Source of the DNA: CAYYYA01 sp964517065
GTDB taxonomy: Bacteria; Patescibacteriota; Patescibacteriia; UBA1558; 2-01-FULL-52-15
Direction of reading: 5' to 3'
Assembly (NCBI GenBank): GCA_964517065.1
Contig: CAZFBK010000009.1
Location: 1-48,326, forward strand
DNA length: 48,326 nucleotides
This document shows, piece after piece, positions 31,652 to 40,953 of the stretch (position 1 is the stretch's first letter; each line of letters begins with the position of its first letter). The position numbers and the translations under genes are program-made. The notes beneath the pieces were generated by a model. That model made no database searches, was not told the DNA's origin, and was given only the letters and a program-made list of their open reading frames with translations.

Positions 31652-32110
31652 ATGAGCGACACTATCGTACTTTCGCCAGCGGGCAAGAAAAAGTTAGAAG
31701 AAGAGTTGGAAGATTTGAAGCGTAATAAAAGAAAACAAGTAGCTGAGCGCATCAGTACTGCCAAAGAGTTTGGAGATCTATCAGAGAACGCTGAATACCA
31801 CGAAGCCAAAGAAGAACAGGCCTTCATTGAGGGTAGAATCATCGAGTTGGAGCATGTACTGAAAGTTGCTGAAGTAGCCGAATCGGCAGATTCAAAAACA
31901 ATTACAGTCGGATCTAAGGTAACATTGAAAAAGAACGGTGAAGCTTTGCAGATTGAAGTTGTCGGCGCTACAGAAGCAAACCCAGCTGACGGTAAAATTT
32001 CTTTGGAGTCTCCCTTGGGTCAGGCCTTATTGGGTCGAGAAGCGGGTGAGGTTTTTGAATTAGAGACACCAGGCGGCATCAATCATTATATAGTAGAAGT
32101 TATAAAATAA
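31652..32110 (+). CDS. greA: Transcription elongation factor GreA
   Basis: 152 residues. The N-terminal coiled coil has the DLSENAEYHEAKEEQ tip, whose acidic residues enter the RNA polymerase channel to stimulate RNA cleavage; the C-terminal domain is FKBP-like (SPLGQALLGREAGEVFEL). Full length. Confidence 0.95.
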   Translation: MSDTIVLSPAGKKKLEEELEDLKRNKRKQVAERISTAKEFGDLSENAEYHEAKEEQAFIEGRIIELEHVLKVAEVAESADSKTITVGSKVTLKKNGEALQIEVVGATEANPADGKISLESPLGQALLGREAGEVFELETPGGINHYIVEVIK

Positions 32111-32118
32111 TTGTCTGA

Positions 32119-33132
32119 ATGTTTGTCAAGAAAATCGGTATTGACCTCGGTACAACAACGACGCTGGTAACCTTACCGAAGCACGGTATTATTATTAACG
32201 AGCCGTCCGTGGTGGCTATTTCAGTTATAGATAAGCGAGTCTTGGCAGTCGGTGATGAAGCTAAGGAAATGATCGGCCGCACACCCGATACTATCATTGC
32301 GTCACGTCCCTTGAAAGATGGAGTGATTGCTGATTATCGCACGACAGAAAGCATGCTGAAATATTTCATCAGTAAAGCTACAACTGGTTTGCGGTTCTTT
32401 CGTCCCGAGGTTATGATTGCAGTACCGGCTGGTATCACATCAACAGAAAGAAGGGCTGTTATCGACGCCGCAACGAATGCTGGAGCTCGCGCTGCCTATA
32501 TTATCAAGGAGCCTATCGCCGCTGCTATTGGCGCTGATATACCTATTGGCTCCGCCTCTGGCCATATGATTGTGGACATGGGTGGCGGTACTTCGGAGAT
32601 TGCTGTTATTTCACTTGGTGGTCTTGTAGCTAATACGTCTGTGAGAATTGGTGGTAATAAATTTGACGCAGCTATTCAGGAGTTTATCAAACGTAAATAT
32701 AATATGGCGATTGGTGAGAGAACTGCCGAAGATTTGAAAATTAAAATTGGTTCAGCGCAATACCTGATGAAAGGCGAGAAGTTAGAAATGGAAGCTAAAG
32801 GTAGGGATCTTATCTCGGGCTTACCTCGGACTATTCACGTTTCATCTGACGACATTACTGACGCTCTGCAGAATGAACTGCAAGGTATTATCAACGCAGT
32901 CAAATCAGTACTGTACAAAACCCCACCTGAGTTATCTGCTGACGTGATGGATAAAGGCATGGTACTATCAGGCGGCACGTCACTTCTGCGTAATATGGAC
33001 AAATTGCTGTCACAGGCAACCGGTGTACCGGCCTTTAACGCTGATGAGGCGGCTCTGTGCGTGGCTAAGGGTACTGGAGTGGCGCTGGATAATCTGGACT
33101 CATATAAACGCAGTATTTTGTCCGCCCGCTAG
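32119..33132 (+). CDS. Second MreB-family actin
   Basis: 337 residues. GIDLGTTTTLVTLPKHGI, DMGGGTSEIAVISLGGL and MVLSGGTSLLRNMDKLL match all actin nucleotide motifs. It is clearly divergent from the copy at 27454 and lacks its C-terminal extension. Placed after greA and before rnpB, it may be an Mbl/MreBH-type paralogue with its own filament role. Confidence 0.93.
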   Translation: MFVKKIGIDLGTTTTLVTLPKHGIIINEPSVVAISVIDKRVLAVGDEAKEMIGRTPDTIIASRPLKDGVIADYRTTESMLKYFISKATTGLRFFRPEVMIAVPAGITSTERRAVIDAATNAGARAAYIIKEPIAAAIGADIPIGSASGHMIVDMGGGTSEIAVISLGGLVANTSVRIGGNKFDAAIQEFIKRKYNMAIGERTAEDLKIKIGSAQYLMKGEKLEMEAKGRDLISGLPRTIHVSSDDITDALQNELQGIINAVKSVLYKTPPELSADVMDKGMVLSGGTSLLRNMDKLLSQATGVPAFNADEAALCVAKGTGVALDNLDSYKRSILSAR

Positions 33133-33316
33133 CATATTGACAAAAATATCATTTTATAGTATTTTTCTGGTGCTTATGTGCATAAGATGATCGCCACCCG
33201 TCGCCAAGGCTATGGGTGGAGGAAAGTCCGAACACCACAAAAAAAGGTAATTGGTAACGCCAACCCTCGAAGTCGGTGACGACTTCGTGAGGACAAGTGC
33301 AACAGAGAATATACCG

Positions 33317-33349
33317 CCCCGAGCGAGGTCGCAAGGCTGAGTCGAAGGG
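33317..33349 (+). repeat. Palindromic element in rnpB, copy 1 (P12 position)
   Basis: CCCC-GAGCGAGGTC-GCAA-GGCTGAGTCGA-AGGG. It matches copy 2 at 31 of 33 positions although the two form different helices. A GCAA tetraloop and two tandem G-A modules are predicted by eye. Confidence 0.75.
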
Positions 33350-33400
33350 TAAGGGTGAAAACGTAGTGTAAGAGACTACGCGTCTGGCTAGCGATAGTCA
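33346..33400 (+). repeat. 55-base end repeat, left of the gap
   Basis: Identical to 33501-33555. A 55-base exact overlap is what contig ends from a de Bruijn assembly with k = 55 would show. Confidence 0.9.
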
Positions 33401-33500
33401 NNNNNNNNNNNNNNNNNNNNNNNNNNNNNNNNNNNNNNNNNNNNNNNNNNNNNNNNNNNNNNNNNNNNNNNNNNNNNNNNNNNNNNNNNNNNNNNNNNNN
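33401..33500. other. Assembly gap of 100 N
   Basis: Exactly 100 N, a usual scaffolder placeholder, within rnpB. The flanking duplicate suggests that no real sequence is missing. Confidence 0.95.
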
Positions 33501-33555
33501 AGGGTAAGGGTGAAAACGTAGTGTAAGAGACTACGCGTCTGGCTAGCGATAGTCA
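33501..33555 (+). repeat. 55-base end repeat, right of the gap
   Basis: Second copy of 33346-33400, base for base. Confidence 0.9.
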
Positions 33556-33593
33556 GAAAGAGGTAAACTCTACCTGGTGCAAAGCTAAATAGG

Positions 33594-33626
33594 CCCCGAG
33601 CGAGGTCGCAAGACTGAGTCGAGGGG
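33594..33626 (+). repeat. Palindromic element in rnpB, copy 2 (P18 position)
   Basis: CCCC-GAGCGAGGTC-GCAA-GACTGAGTCGA-GGGG, placed after GCTAAATAGG where the P18 hairpin is expected. Relative to copy 1, its apical pair and basal pair are fully Watson-Crick. Confidence 0.75.
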
Positions 33627-33680
33627 CGGGTAAGCTGCTTGAGTTCACAGGCGACTGTGAATCTAGATAGATGATCATCG

Positions 33681-33716
33681 TCCCGAGCGATCGTCCTTTG
33701 GACGAGAGTCGAGGGA
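33681..33716 (+). repeat. Palindromic element in rnpB, copy 3 (3' hairpin)
   Basis: It has the same basal ends, TCCCGAGCGA and GAGTCGAGGGA, with a different apical stem CGTCC-TTT-GGACG. It occupies the small hairpin just before the conserved ACAGAA-CGGCTTA 3' region. Confidence 0.7.
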
Positions 33717-33748
33717 AGACAGAATTCGGCTTATTATTCACACAAGCA

Positions 33749-35140
33749 ATGAAAAAATTCGATTTACTAATAAGTATCCTGCTTATTCCTCTAGACTATA
33801 TCATGCTATTGGTAGCAGGATTTATTAGTTATTCTCTCCGCTATCAGGAACTGGTGACACAAGTCAGGCCAGTTTTTTTTGATGTTTCTTTTTCTACCTA
33901 TGTCTCATCGTTGGCACTGGTGGCTTTATTGGCACTGGTCGTTTTTGCCTGGTCGGGGTTATATAGTGTCAAACCGATTGTCTCAACCTTCGAAGAATTC
34001 AAACAGGTTTTTTTGGCCGTTTCGACAACCTTTTTGGTTATCATTATTACTATTTTTTTACGTCGTGAGCTTTTCTCTTCGCGTTTTATAATTTTGTCAG
34101 CTTGGCTTTTGGCAATTATTTTTGTCTGGCTCGGACGTTGGCTGTTGTACCGAATCAAAGGGTTAATGTTGTCACGCGGCTTGGTAGCCTATCATTATAT
34201 TCTTATTGGTTCAGGTCCTGCTCATGACCGTATCAAAGATTATTATACACATCACAAGAATCAGGGTTATAAACTCATTGGAGAATGGGCCCATTTTTCT
34301 GAATCCACTGCGGAAGAAATCCTGACTGCAACTCAGCCAGACCATATTGATGAGATTATCTTGACAGAACCAGAAGGCAACAGAGCTGAGCTACTGCGTC
34401 TGATGCAGTTTAGTAGTGAGCATCATCTGTCCTTGCGCTACGTCGCTAGTTTACAAGACAGTCAGCTGGTAAATTTTGAGCTGACGACGCTCGCTGGTTA
34501 TCCCATCGTCAGGATCAAGCGAACTCCTTTGGAAGGCTGGGGCAGGGTGGTCAAACGTTTGTTTGATTTCATAGGAGCACTGATCCTGATCATCATTATA
34601 GCGCCTATTGGCGTGGTAGTTAGTTTGTGTATTTTGGTTGATTCACGCGGTCCGGTATTTGTCAGGTTGGCGCGCGTCGGTCAATATGGTCAGACGTTTC
34701 AGTTGTTCAAATTCCGCTCTATGATCAAAGACGCTCACAAACTAAAACAGGAAATTTTGCAATTCAATGAACGTCAGGACGGGCCGTTGTTTAAAATGAA
34801 AAATGATCCGCGCATTACTAAGGTTGGGAAATTCTTACGCCGGTCCAGTTTGGATGAGCTACCGCAGTTATTTAATGTACTGCTTGGCACCATGAGTCTG
34901 GTCGGACCGCGCCCGCATGAACCGGAGGAAGTCTCACGCTATACCAGTCAGTACAAAAAGTTGTTGAACATCAAACCAGGGATGACAGGCGCGGCTCAAG
35001 TCTCTGGTCGCTCCAAACTGCTATTTGAAGATGAGGCGAAGATTGATATTTACTATATCGAAAACTGGTCGTTGCTAGAAGATATTAAAATTTTAGCCAA
35101 GACTCCGGCTGCGGTGATTAACTATAAAAATGTCTACTAA
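33749..35140 (+). CDS. Polyprenyl-phosphate sugar-1-phosphate transferase
   Basis: 463 residues. Four N-terminal membrane helices, a nucleotide-binding-like middle (YILIGSGP), then a fifth helix and the bacterial sugar transferase domain (KRLFDFIGALILI, FKFRSM, KVGKFLRRSSLDELPQLFNVL, SLVGPRPHEP, KPGMTGAAQVSGR). It places the first sugar on undecaprenyl phosphate. Frames starting at 33671 run through rnpB, so ATG 33749 is chosen. First of a four-gene glycan cluster. Confidence 0.93.
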   Translation: MKKFDLLISILLIPLDYIMLLVAGFISYSLRYQELVTQVRPVFFDVSFSTYVSSLALVALLALVVFAWSGLYSVKPIVSTFEEFKQVFLAVSTTFLVIIITIFLRRELFSSRFIILSAWLLAIIFVWLGRWLLYRIKGLMLSRGLVAYHYILIGSGPAHDRIKDYYTHHKNQGYKLIGEWAHFSESTAEEILTATQPDHIDEIILTEPEGNRAELLRLMQFSSEHHLSLRYVASLQDSQLVNFELTTLAGYPIVRIKRTPLEGWGRVVKRLFDFIGALILIIIIAPIGVVVSLCILVDSRGPVFVRLARVGQYGQTFQLFKFRSMIKDAHKLKQEILQFNERQDGPLFKMKNDPRITKVGKFLRRSSLDELPQLFNVLLGTMSLVGPRPHEPEEVSRYTSQYKKLLNIKPGMTGAAQVSGRSKLLFEDEAKIDIYYIENWSLLEDIKILAKTPAAVINYKNVY

Positions 35141-36246
35141 TGAAGATTGCTCTGGCGCATGATCACTTGTTTCAGTATGGCGGTGCAGAAAACATTCTGC
35201 ACGAGTTTTCGCAACTGTATCCGCAAGCGCCGATCTACACGTTGATTCATGACCGTCAGCAACAAAAATTCTTTTCTAAGCAACGAGTAATACCTTCCTA
35301 TTTGCAGAGTCTTCCCGGAAGCCGACATTATTTCAAATACCTCCTGCCTCTGATGCCGAATGCTTGGGAACGGTTTGATTTTTCTGATTTTGATGTTGTT
35401 TTGTCTTCTAGTTCTGCCTTCGTCAAAGGTATTATCACTTCACCCAAAACAGTTCATATTAGCTATTGTCATAGTCCTACGAGATATCTTTGGAGCGACA
35501 GTTTGCGCTATTTACAGGAGCTTCCTCTGATAGAGCCTCTGAAATCATATTTGTATCATGTCCTGACCAGATTGCGTCTGTGGGATCAAGCAGCTGCCAG
35601 CCGAGTGGATCATTTCATCGCGAATTCCAATTATATCGCCGATCGTATCCAGAAGTACTATCGGCGCTCCAGTACGGTGATTTACCCGCCTGTGCCTACC
35701 AAAGATTTTCATTTGAGCTCAGAGCAAGATAGCTTCTTTTTGATTGTCTCACGTCTACGACCATATAAGCGAGTTGATATTGCCATCAAAGCTTTTAATG
35801 CCTTGCGTTTACCACTGTACATCATTGGTACAGGTGAAGAATTACCTCGCTTGAGAAAATTAGCCAAAGCAAATATCACCTTTCTTGGTGAACTGCCTGA
35901 TAGTGAACGTAATAAGTATCTGGCTCGCTGTCAGGCTTTGATACATCCGCAGGAGGAAGACTTTGGTATTACTGCTGTTGAAGCCATGGCCTCTGGACGA
36001 CCAGTCATCGCTTATAACCAAGGTGGAGCGTGCGAGTCGCTCATCAATGGAGTTACTGGGCTATTTTTTGAAGAGCAAGTGTGGGAATCATTGGCTGACG
36101 CTGTAGTTCACTTTCGAGCTAATCAATTCGATCCACAGATCATCAGACGTCACGCGGAAACCTTTGATTCCTCCATCTTTCGCCAGAAAATAACCGAACT
36201 AATTGAAAACGTACGAAAATCCCGCTATGACCAGATTAGCCGTTGA
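35140..36246 (+). CDS. Glycosyltransferase family 4 protein
   Basis: 368 residues, GT-B fold. HDHLFQYGGAENIL at the N-terminus, SYCHSPTRYLWSD, SRLRPYKRVDIAIKAFN and HPQEEDFGITAVEAMASGRPVIAYNQGG, the EX7E-type donor site. It adds a sugar to the lipid-linked glycan in the cytoplasm. It overlaps its neighbours by one and twenty bases. Confidence 0.92.
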   Translation: MKIALAHDHLFQYGGAENILHEFSQLYPQAPIYTLIHDRQQQKFFSKQRVIPSYLQSLPGSRHYFKYLLPLMPNAWERFDFSDFDVVLSSSSAFVKGIITSPKTVHISYCHSPTRYLWSDSLRYLQELPLIEPLKSYLYHVLTRLRLWDQAAASRVDHFIANSNYIADRIQKYYRRSSTVIYPPVPTKDFHLSSEQDSFFLIVSRLRPYKRVDIAIKAFNALRLPLYIIGTGEELPRLRKLAKANITFLGELPDSERNKYLARCQALIHPQEEDFGITAVEAMASGRPVIAYNQGGACESLINGVTGLFFEEQVWESLADAVVHFRANQFDPQIIRRHAETFDSSIFRQKITELIENVRKSRYDQISR

Positions 36247-37342
36247 CGTCAGAGCCCTAGCGGCTGACAATCTGACAGGAGTTGGCGTCTATGAACGCGA
36301 CCTATTGCAGGCTATGCTTCAACTTGATCCTGAGCTGGAGCTCCGGCTCTGGACAGCAGGCTCACAAGCCCCCAAGATGACACATCTGCAACCACTGTTG
36401 CAGCGTCAGCAGGATCAGACGGTGCATTTCTATCAGTCCAACCGTTACTTTAATCTTACGACTGTTTTGGGTTCAGCTGGGAAGCAGCTCTATCGCCAGC
36501 TCCAAGCTGATTGCCATTTTTTCCCGCACCCAAATTTTCTACCGCTGCCGGTACCTCAGCCCTATGCCGTGACTGTTCATGATCTTTCATTCCTTCATCA
36601 GCCGTCTTGGTATGATTTCAAAGGTAGACTATGGCATCGTGCTTTGCATTTGCGAGAGCTTCTAACTTCAGCACGTGCTATTATTGCTGTCTCAGAGTCG
36701 ACTGCTGAGCAGATTCAGCATTATTTTCCCCACATTGCTGGTTCCAAAATACGTGTCATACCGAACGGCCTGAAGACTCAGTTACTGACCCGAGAGCAGG
36801 CGCAAACTTTGACGGCTTCTTTACAGCTACCTCCAGATTTCGTCTTAAGTGTTGGAACGATTGAGCCGAGGAAAAATCTCGCCAGTGTGATAGCTGCCTA
36901 TCAGCGCTGGCGTCACACGCAGCCTGCGGTCAAACTAGTGATTGCCGGGAAATATGGCTGGTCAGTTGTTCGTTCTCAGCTGACTCAGCGTGAGAAGGAG
37001 GGTATTATTTGGTTGGGATTTGTCTCTGATGAGCAGCGCAACGCGCTCTACCGCCTGGCCCGCGCCTTTGTCTGGCCGTCGTTTTATGAAGGGTTTGGTT
37101 TCCCGCCACTTGAGGCACTGCGACAGGGTACGCCGGTTGTCACTAGCTATACGTCAGCTATGCCTGAAATGTTGCAGCAATACGCCTACTATGTAAACCC
37201 ATATAATTATGGCGAGTTGGCTCAGATAGTTGGACAGATATTGGTCCAGCCAAATCGTCTTGTGGTTCCAGAAGCTTTTTTTGATACCTTTAGCTGGCAC
37301 GCAGCCGCAAAAGAAACCTTAGATGTTTTGTTACACGTATGA
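36227..37342 (+). CDS. Glycosyltransferase family 4 protein
   Basis: 371 residues. AVDVRALAADNLTGVGVYERDL, TVHDLSFLHQPSW, VLSVGTIEPRKNLASVIAAY and PSFYEGFGFPPLEALRQGTPVV are GT4 (mannosyltransferase-like) signatures. The Met at 36227 replaces an upstream Met inside the previous gene. Substrate unknown. Confidence 0.92.
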   Translation: MTRLAVDVRALAADNLTGVGVYERDLLQAMLQLDPELELRLWTAGSQAPKMTHLQPLLQRQQDQTVHFYQSNRYFNLTTVLGSAGKQLYRQLQADCHFFPHPNFLPLPVPQPYAVTVHDLSFLHQPSWYDFKGRLWHRALHLRELLTSARAIIAVSESTAEQIQHYFPHIAGSKIRVIPNGLKTQLLTREQAQTLTASLQLPPDFVLSVGTIEPRKNLASVIAAYQRWRHTQPAVKLVIAGKYGWSVVRSQLTQREKEGIIWLGFVSDEQRNALYRLARAFVWPSFYEGFGFPPLEALRQGTPVVTSYTSAMPEMLQQYAYYVNPYNYGELAQIVGQILVQPNRLVVPEAFFDTFSWHAAAKETLDVLLHV

Positions 37343-38427
37343 AAATAGGAATTGACGCACGTTTTTACAGTCTCCATGGTGGGTTAGGACGTTACGTTTC
37401 TGAACTCATCCGTCACCTCATAGCTCTGCCGAATAATCACCAGTGGTATTTTTTTGTCCCTCGTGGTACTGCTATGGACGCACTGCCAGCTAACTGTCAG
37501 TTGATTGAGACTGATATTCCTTGGTATGGCTGGCGTGAACAAGTGCAACTACCGCGACTTCTAAATAAGTATCAGCTGGATTTGATGCACTTCCCACACT
37601 TCAATATCCCCTTGCTGTACCATCGACCTTTCGTAGTGACAATTCATGATTTGATATTATTGACACAGCCCGACTCAGCTCAAGCCACGACGTTAGGCCC
37701 GCTGCGTTATCAGCTGAAGCGCTTGGCCTATCGCGCGACCCTGTGGAAGGCAGTGACAGCGGCCCGTGCTATCATCGCGACCTCTGAGCATACCAAACGA
37801 GATATCCAGAAATTTTTCCCATCAGCCAAAAACATCACCGTTACCTACCAAGCTTCTTGTTGGCCGGTGATGCCATCAACTCGTGAACGTCGTCGTCAGT
37901 TTCTCTACGTCGGCAATTGTTATCCGCACAAGAATGTCGGTTTGCTGATTCGGACGTTCGCTACCTTCGCGCAGACACATCCCGAGTACCGCTTGATTAT
38001 AGGTAGTCACGCCGATGCTTTTTTTACCAGCCTAATGCAAACGACTGCCAAAGAGTATCCTCAGGCGCCCGTGACGTTTCTGGCTGATCCCACTGATGGA
38101 CAAGTACAAGAGCTCTATCAGACTTCTGAACTGTACGTTTTCCCGTCAAGATATGAAGGTTTTGGTTTGCCGGGTCTCGAAGCCATGGCTGCCGGATTAC
38201 CGGTTGTTTGCTCGGATAGTAGCTGTTTGCCTGAAATCTATGGTCAGGCAGCTTGTTATTTCCGGTCTGATAGCCAGGCTGATCTTTTGCGAATATTGTC
38301 TGAGCTTACTGCTTCCTCGGATCAAAGAGCTGAACTCCAGGCAGCGGGGTATGCACAGGTTCGACGCTACAGTTGGCAACGGCTAGCTGTGGATACTTTA
38401 GCTATTTACGAAAAGGCTCTGAGTTAG
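37339..38427 (+). CDS. Glycosyltransferase family 4 protein
   Basis: 362 residues, similar in layout to the preceding gene (GIDARFYSLHGGLGRYVSEL, TIHDLILLTQPDS, YVGNCYPHKNVGLLIRTF, PSRYEGFGLPGLEAMAAGLPVV); the pair may be tandem duplicates specialised for successive sugars. Overlaps the previous gene by four bases. Confidence 0.92.
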   Translation: MKIGIDARFYSLHGGLGRYVSELIRHLIALPNNHQWYFFVPRGTAMDALPANCQLIETDIPWYGWREQVQLPRLLNKYQLDLMHFPHFNIPLLYHRPFVVTIHDLILLTQPDSAQATTLGPLRYQLKRLAYRATLWKAVTAARAIIATSEHTKRDIQKFFPSAKNITVTYQASCWPVMPSTRERRRQFLYVGNCYPHKNVGLLIRTFATFAQTHPEYRLIIGSHADAFFTSLMQTTAKEYPQAPVTFLADPTDGQVQELYQTSELYVFPSRYEGFGLPGLEAMAAGLPVVCSDSSCLPEIYGQAACYFRSDSQADLLRILSELTASSDQRAELQAAGYAQVRRYSWQRLAVDTLAIYEKALS

Positions 38428-38433
38428 TATAAT
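38405..38433 (+). promoter_or_regulatory. Promoter of the DUF4012 gene
   Basis: TTTACG (38405-38410), a 17-base spacer and TATAAT (38428-38433), within the end of the third glycosyltransferase gene, 23 bases before ATG 38457. Confidence 0.6.
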
Positions 38434-38456
38434 GTAGCCATACTTCTTGATGAAAA

Positions 38457-40949
38457 ATGGCTAACAACAGCATACCCAAAAAAACTGAAGAACTCGATCA
38501 GAATATTGATCAGTTTTTATTTGGTTCGATAGAAGCTCAGAACTATAGTTTGACCAGTAATGGTAAGAATAGAGTAGAGGCCAAACAAAAATTGGCCAAA
38601 CTGATACATCAAGATGCAGCTGAGCAACACGTATTTCAGGCTTTACCCGCCAAAAAAAAGATCTCCGTTGCTACTACCACGAGTCCAATAATTGCTCATC
38701 AGGATTCGCGACATGTGGCGGATTTACGTCGCCAAGATCGTATTTCCCGTTCAGGATGGGATACTTTCGAGCAACCAAAGAAAAAGAAAGCAGCGTTATT
38801 TGCTTGGCCGAGCTATCAGCCACACCTCAAAAATAAAAAAAGTGCCACACCTAAGTTGGGTGGGTTTGATATATCGATGCTTCAACCCCAACTGAGCTCG
38901 AAGTCAAAACCTCAACCAAGCATAGTACCTCAAGTGGTCAGCGAAAAACCGACACAAACTTCGGGAACGACCAACTATTTCAAGGCGAGCTTGGCTTTTG
39001 CTGCTGTCTTCTTGATCTTAGTCATACCAGTCAAGACACTATGGCTAGCCGAAAGCGTATCCAAGACTCAAGCTACGATCATAGCTCAAGGTAAACAGGC
39101 GGTAGCGAATCTGCAGGGCGGATTGAACGCAGTAGACGCGCAGGATTACTCTCAAGCCAAAGCAAAATTCCTTCAAGCCAATGCTGACTTTGCTGGTATC
39201 AAGCAACAGGTTCAGAGCTACAACTCAACAGTGATTTCTCTGGTAGAAATTTTGCCGACTTTAGGTCCTAAAGTAGCTTTTGCTAATCAGCTCATCGAAG
39301 TAGGTCAGAATCTTTCTCAAGCAGCAGCTATCCTCAGCGCTACCGCCAATGGTGATCAGTCGGTTACGGCTAGTCTCGACGGATTAGCAGAGCGGGTGTC
39401 CAATGTTGCTACAATTTTAGCTAAAGCTAACAATACAATCGCCCTGATTCCGATCGATCAGTTACCGCCAGAGTATCAGGACAAAATAACGGAAATCAAA
39501 AAAATGTTGCCGGCCTTGACTGGTGAATTGCGGCAAGCTCAGAGCATGTTCAAAGTCAGTACAACGCTACTAGGAGCACAGAAACTGTCTAGAGTGTTAT
39601 TTGTATTTCAAAACAACCGTGAGTTGAGAGCGACAGGAGGGTTTGTCGGAAGCTTTGCTGTGGCAGATTTTGATCAAGGAAAGATGACGAAGTTCGAATT
39701 GCCCGGCGGTGGTACCTATGATGTAGCGGGCGGATTGAAAACCTCCATCGTACCGCCGTATGCCCTCCAACTCCTTGGGAATACCTGGAATATGTGGGAT
39801 GCAAATTGGTGGCCTGATTTTCCAACCTCAGCCAAAAAGATTGCCTGGTTCTACCAAAAGTCAGGTGGTACCACAGTTGATGCTGTCATTGCAGTGAATT
39901 CTGATGTGTTACAACAACTTTTAGCGAAGATTGGCCCAGTCGAGATACCTGAATACGGATTGACGGTGACAGCCGACAATGTGTACGATGTTATCCAACA
40001 GGAAGTTCAAGTTGATTATGATAAGAAGTTAAATCAGCCCAAAAAAGTCTTGGCTGACTTAGCCCCTCTGATCATCCAGAAGGTTTTGGACTACCCACAG
40101 AAGGTGCAAATTGGTAGCGTCTTGATCAAAGCTATAAATCAAAAGGATATTCAGTTTTATTCCACCGACAGCACTACCGCTGAACAATTAGAGACGCTCG
40201 GTTGGTCGGGTTCAATGGCAACCAATCCGGACGGTGATTATCTTCAGGTTGTCTCGACAAACCTTGGTGGTGGCAAATCTGACGCCTATATCAAGCGTCA
40301 CATTGATCATCGTGCAGAGATTCAGGCGAACGGAGATATTATTGTTACCACGACAGTTACCAAAACCAATAACGCGCCTGCCACCGATACTCTTGGCTAC
40401 TTTAATAATGTTGATTTCACTAGAATCTACGTGCCGCAAGGCAGTGTGTTGCTGTCTGCTGGTGGGTTCAAGGCACCTGACAGCTCTTTATTTGGTCTGG
40501 TGGATAGCAATTCACAGATCGATCAAGATTTGAAAGCAATCAGCGGCGATAGTATTATCGATGACAGTAGTGGCGTCAGGATCAATAATGAATTAGGCAA
40601 GACAGTTTTTGCTCATTGGATGCAAGTCAAACCAGGGCAGACAACGACTGCCTTTGTCACCTATCGCTTACCGTTCAAAATTGCTTTATCTGATGCTAGT
40701 GGCTCACTGTTTATTAATTATTGGAGCCCACAATATCAAGATGTTGATGCTTACAGCTTACTACTTGAGCGACAGTCCGGAGTTCACGATATATCATATG
40801 ACGCTTCTGTAGTACTCGATCCAAACATGACAATCGTCTGGCACGACGCACTGCATCCGGATGCCTTAGTGGTCAATCAACGACTTGTCGATTATAGCGG
40901 GCAATTAGAAAACAAGGATTTTTTTAGTCTTTTAGTTGCGCATCAATAA
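38457..40949 (+). CDS. DUF4012 membrane-anchored surface protein
   Basis: 830 residues. A 175-residue disordered, basic cytoplasmic part is followed by one helix (LAFAAVFLILVIPVKTLWLA), a helical segment, then the DUF4012 region (FVFQNNRELRATGGFVGSFA, PDFPTSAKKIAWFYQKSGG, TVDAVIAVNSDVLQQLL), distantly related to LytR-CpsA-Psr folds. Common next to polysaccharide genes in Gram-positives and CPR. A role in attaching glycan to the surface is plausible but unproven. Confidence 0.85.
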   Translation: MANNSIPKKTEELDQNIDQFLFGSIEAQNYSLTSNGKNRVEAKQKLAKLIHQDAAEQHVFQALPAKKKISVATTTSPIIAHQDSRHVADLRRQDRISRSGWDTFEQPKKKKAALFAWPSYQPHLKNKKSATPKLGGFDISMLQPQLSSKSKPQPSIVPQVVSEKPTQTSGTTNYFKASLAFAAVFLILVIPVKTLWLAESVSKTQATIIAQGKQAVANLQGGLNAVDAQDYSQAKAKFLQANADFAGIKQQVQSYNSTVISLVEILPTLGPKVAFANQLIEVGQNLSQAAAILSATANGDQSVTASLDGLAERVSNVATILAKANNTIALIPIDQLPPEYQDKITEIKKMLPALTGELRQAQSMFKVSTTLLGAQKLSRVLFVFQNNRELRATGGFVGSFAVADFDQGKMTKFELPGGGTYDVAGGLKTSIVPPYALQLLGNTWNMWDANWWPDFPTSAKKIAWFYQKSGGTTVDAVIAVNSDVLQQLLAKIGPVEIPEYGLTVTADNVYDVIQQEVQVDYDKKLNQPKKVLADLAPLIIQKVLDYPQKVQIGSVLIKAINQKDIQFYSTDSTTAEQLETLGWSGSMATNPDGDYLQVVSTNLGGGKSDAYIKRHIDHRAEIQANGDIIVTTTVTKTNNAPATDTLGYFNNVDFTRIYVPQGSVLLSAGGFKAPDSSLFGLVDSNSQIDQDLKAISGDSIIDDSSGVRINNELGKTVFAHWMQVKPGQTTTAFVTYRLPFKIALSDASGSLFINYWSPQYQDVDAYSLLLERQSGVHDISYDASVVLDPNMTIVWHDALHPDALVVNQRLVDYSGQLENKDFFSLLVAHQ

Positions 40950-40953
40950 TAGT

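Larger units (their letters stand above)
33177..33743 (+). ncRNA. rnpB: RNase P RNA (interrupted by an assembly gap)
   Basis: Catalytic RNA of tRNA 5' maturation. Seen: GGAGGAAAGTCCGAAC near the 5' end, GGTAACGCC, AGGGTGAAAACGTAG, AGAAAGAGGTAAACTC, GGTGCAAAGCTAAATAGG and ACAGAATTCGGCTTA at the 3' end. The P1 ends GTGCATAA and TTATTCAC pair. 100 N (33401-33500) are flanked by the same 55 bases on both sides, so the true RNA is probably about 412 bases. Three helices carry related palindromic elements. Confidence 0.95.

Noticed and set aside
33501..33555. Genuine tandem duplication inside rnpB
   Set aside because: The exact 55-base identity on either side of exactly 100 N fits contig-end overlap; a real duplication would break the RNA.
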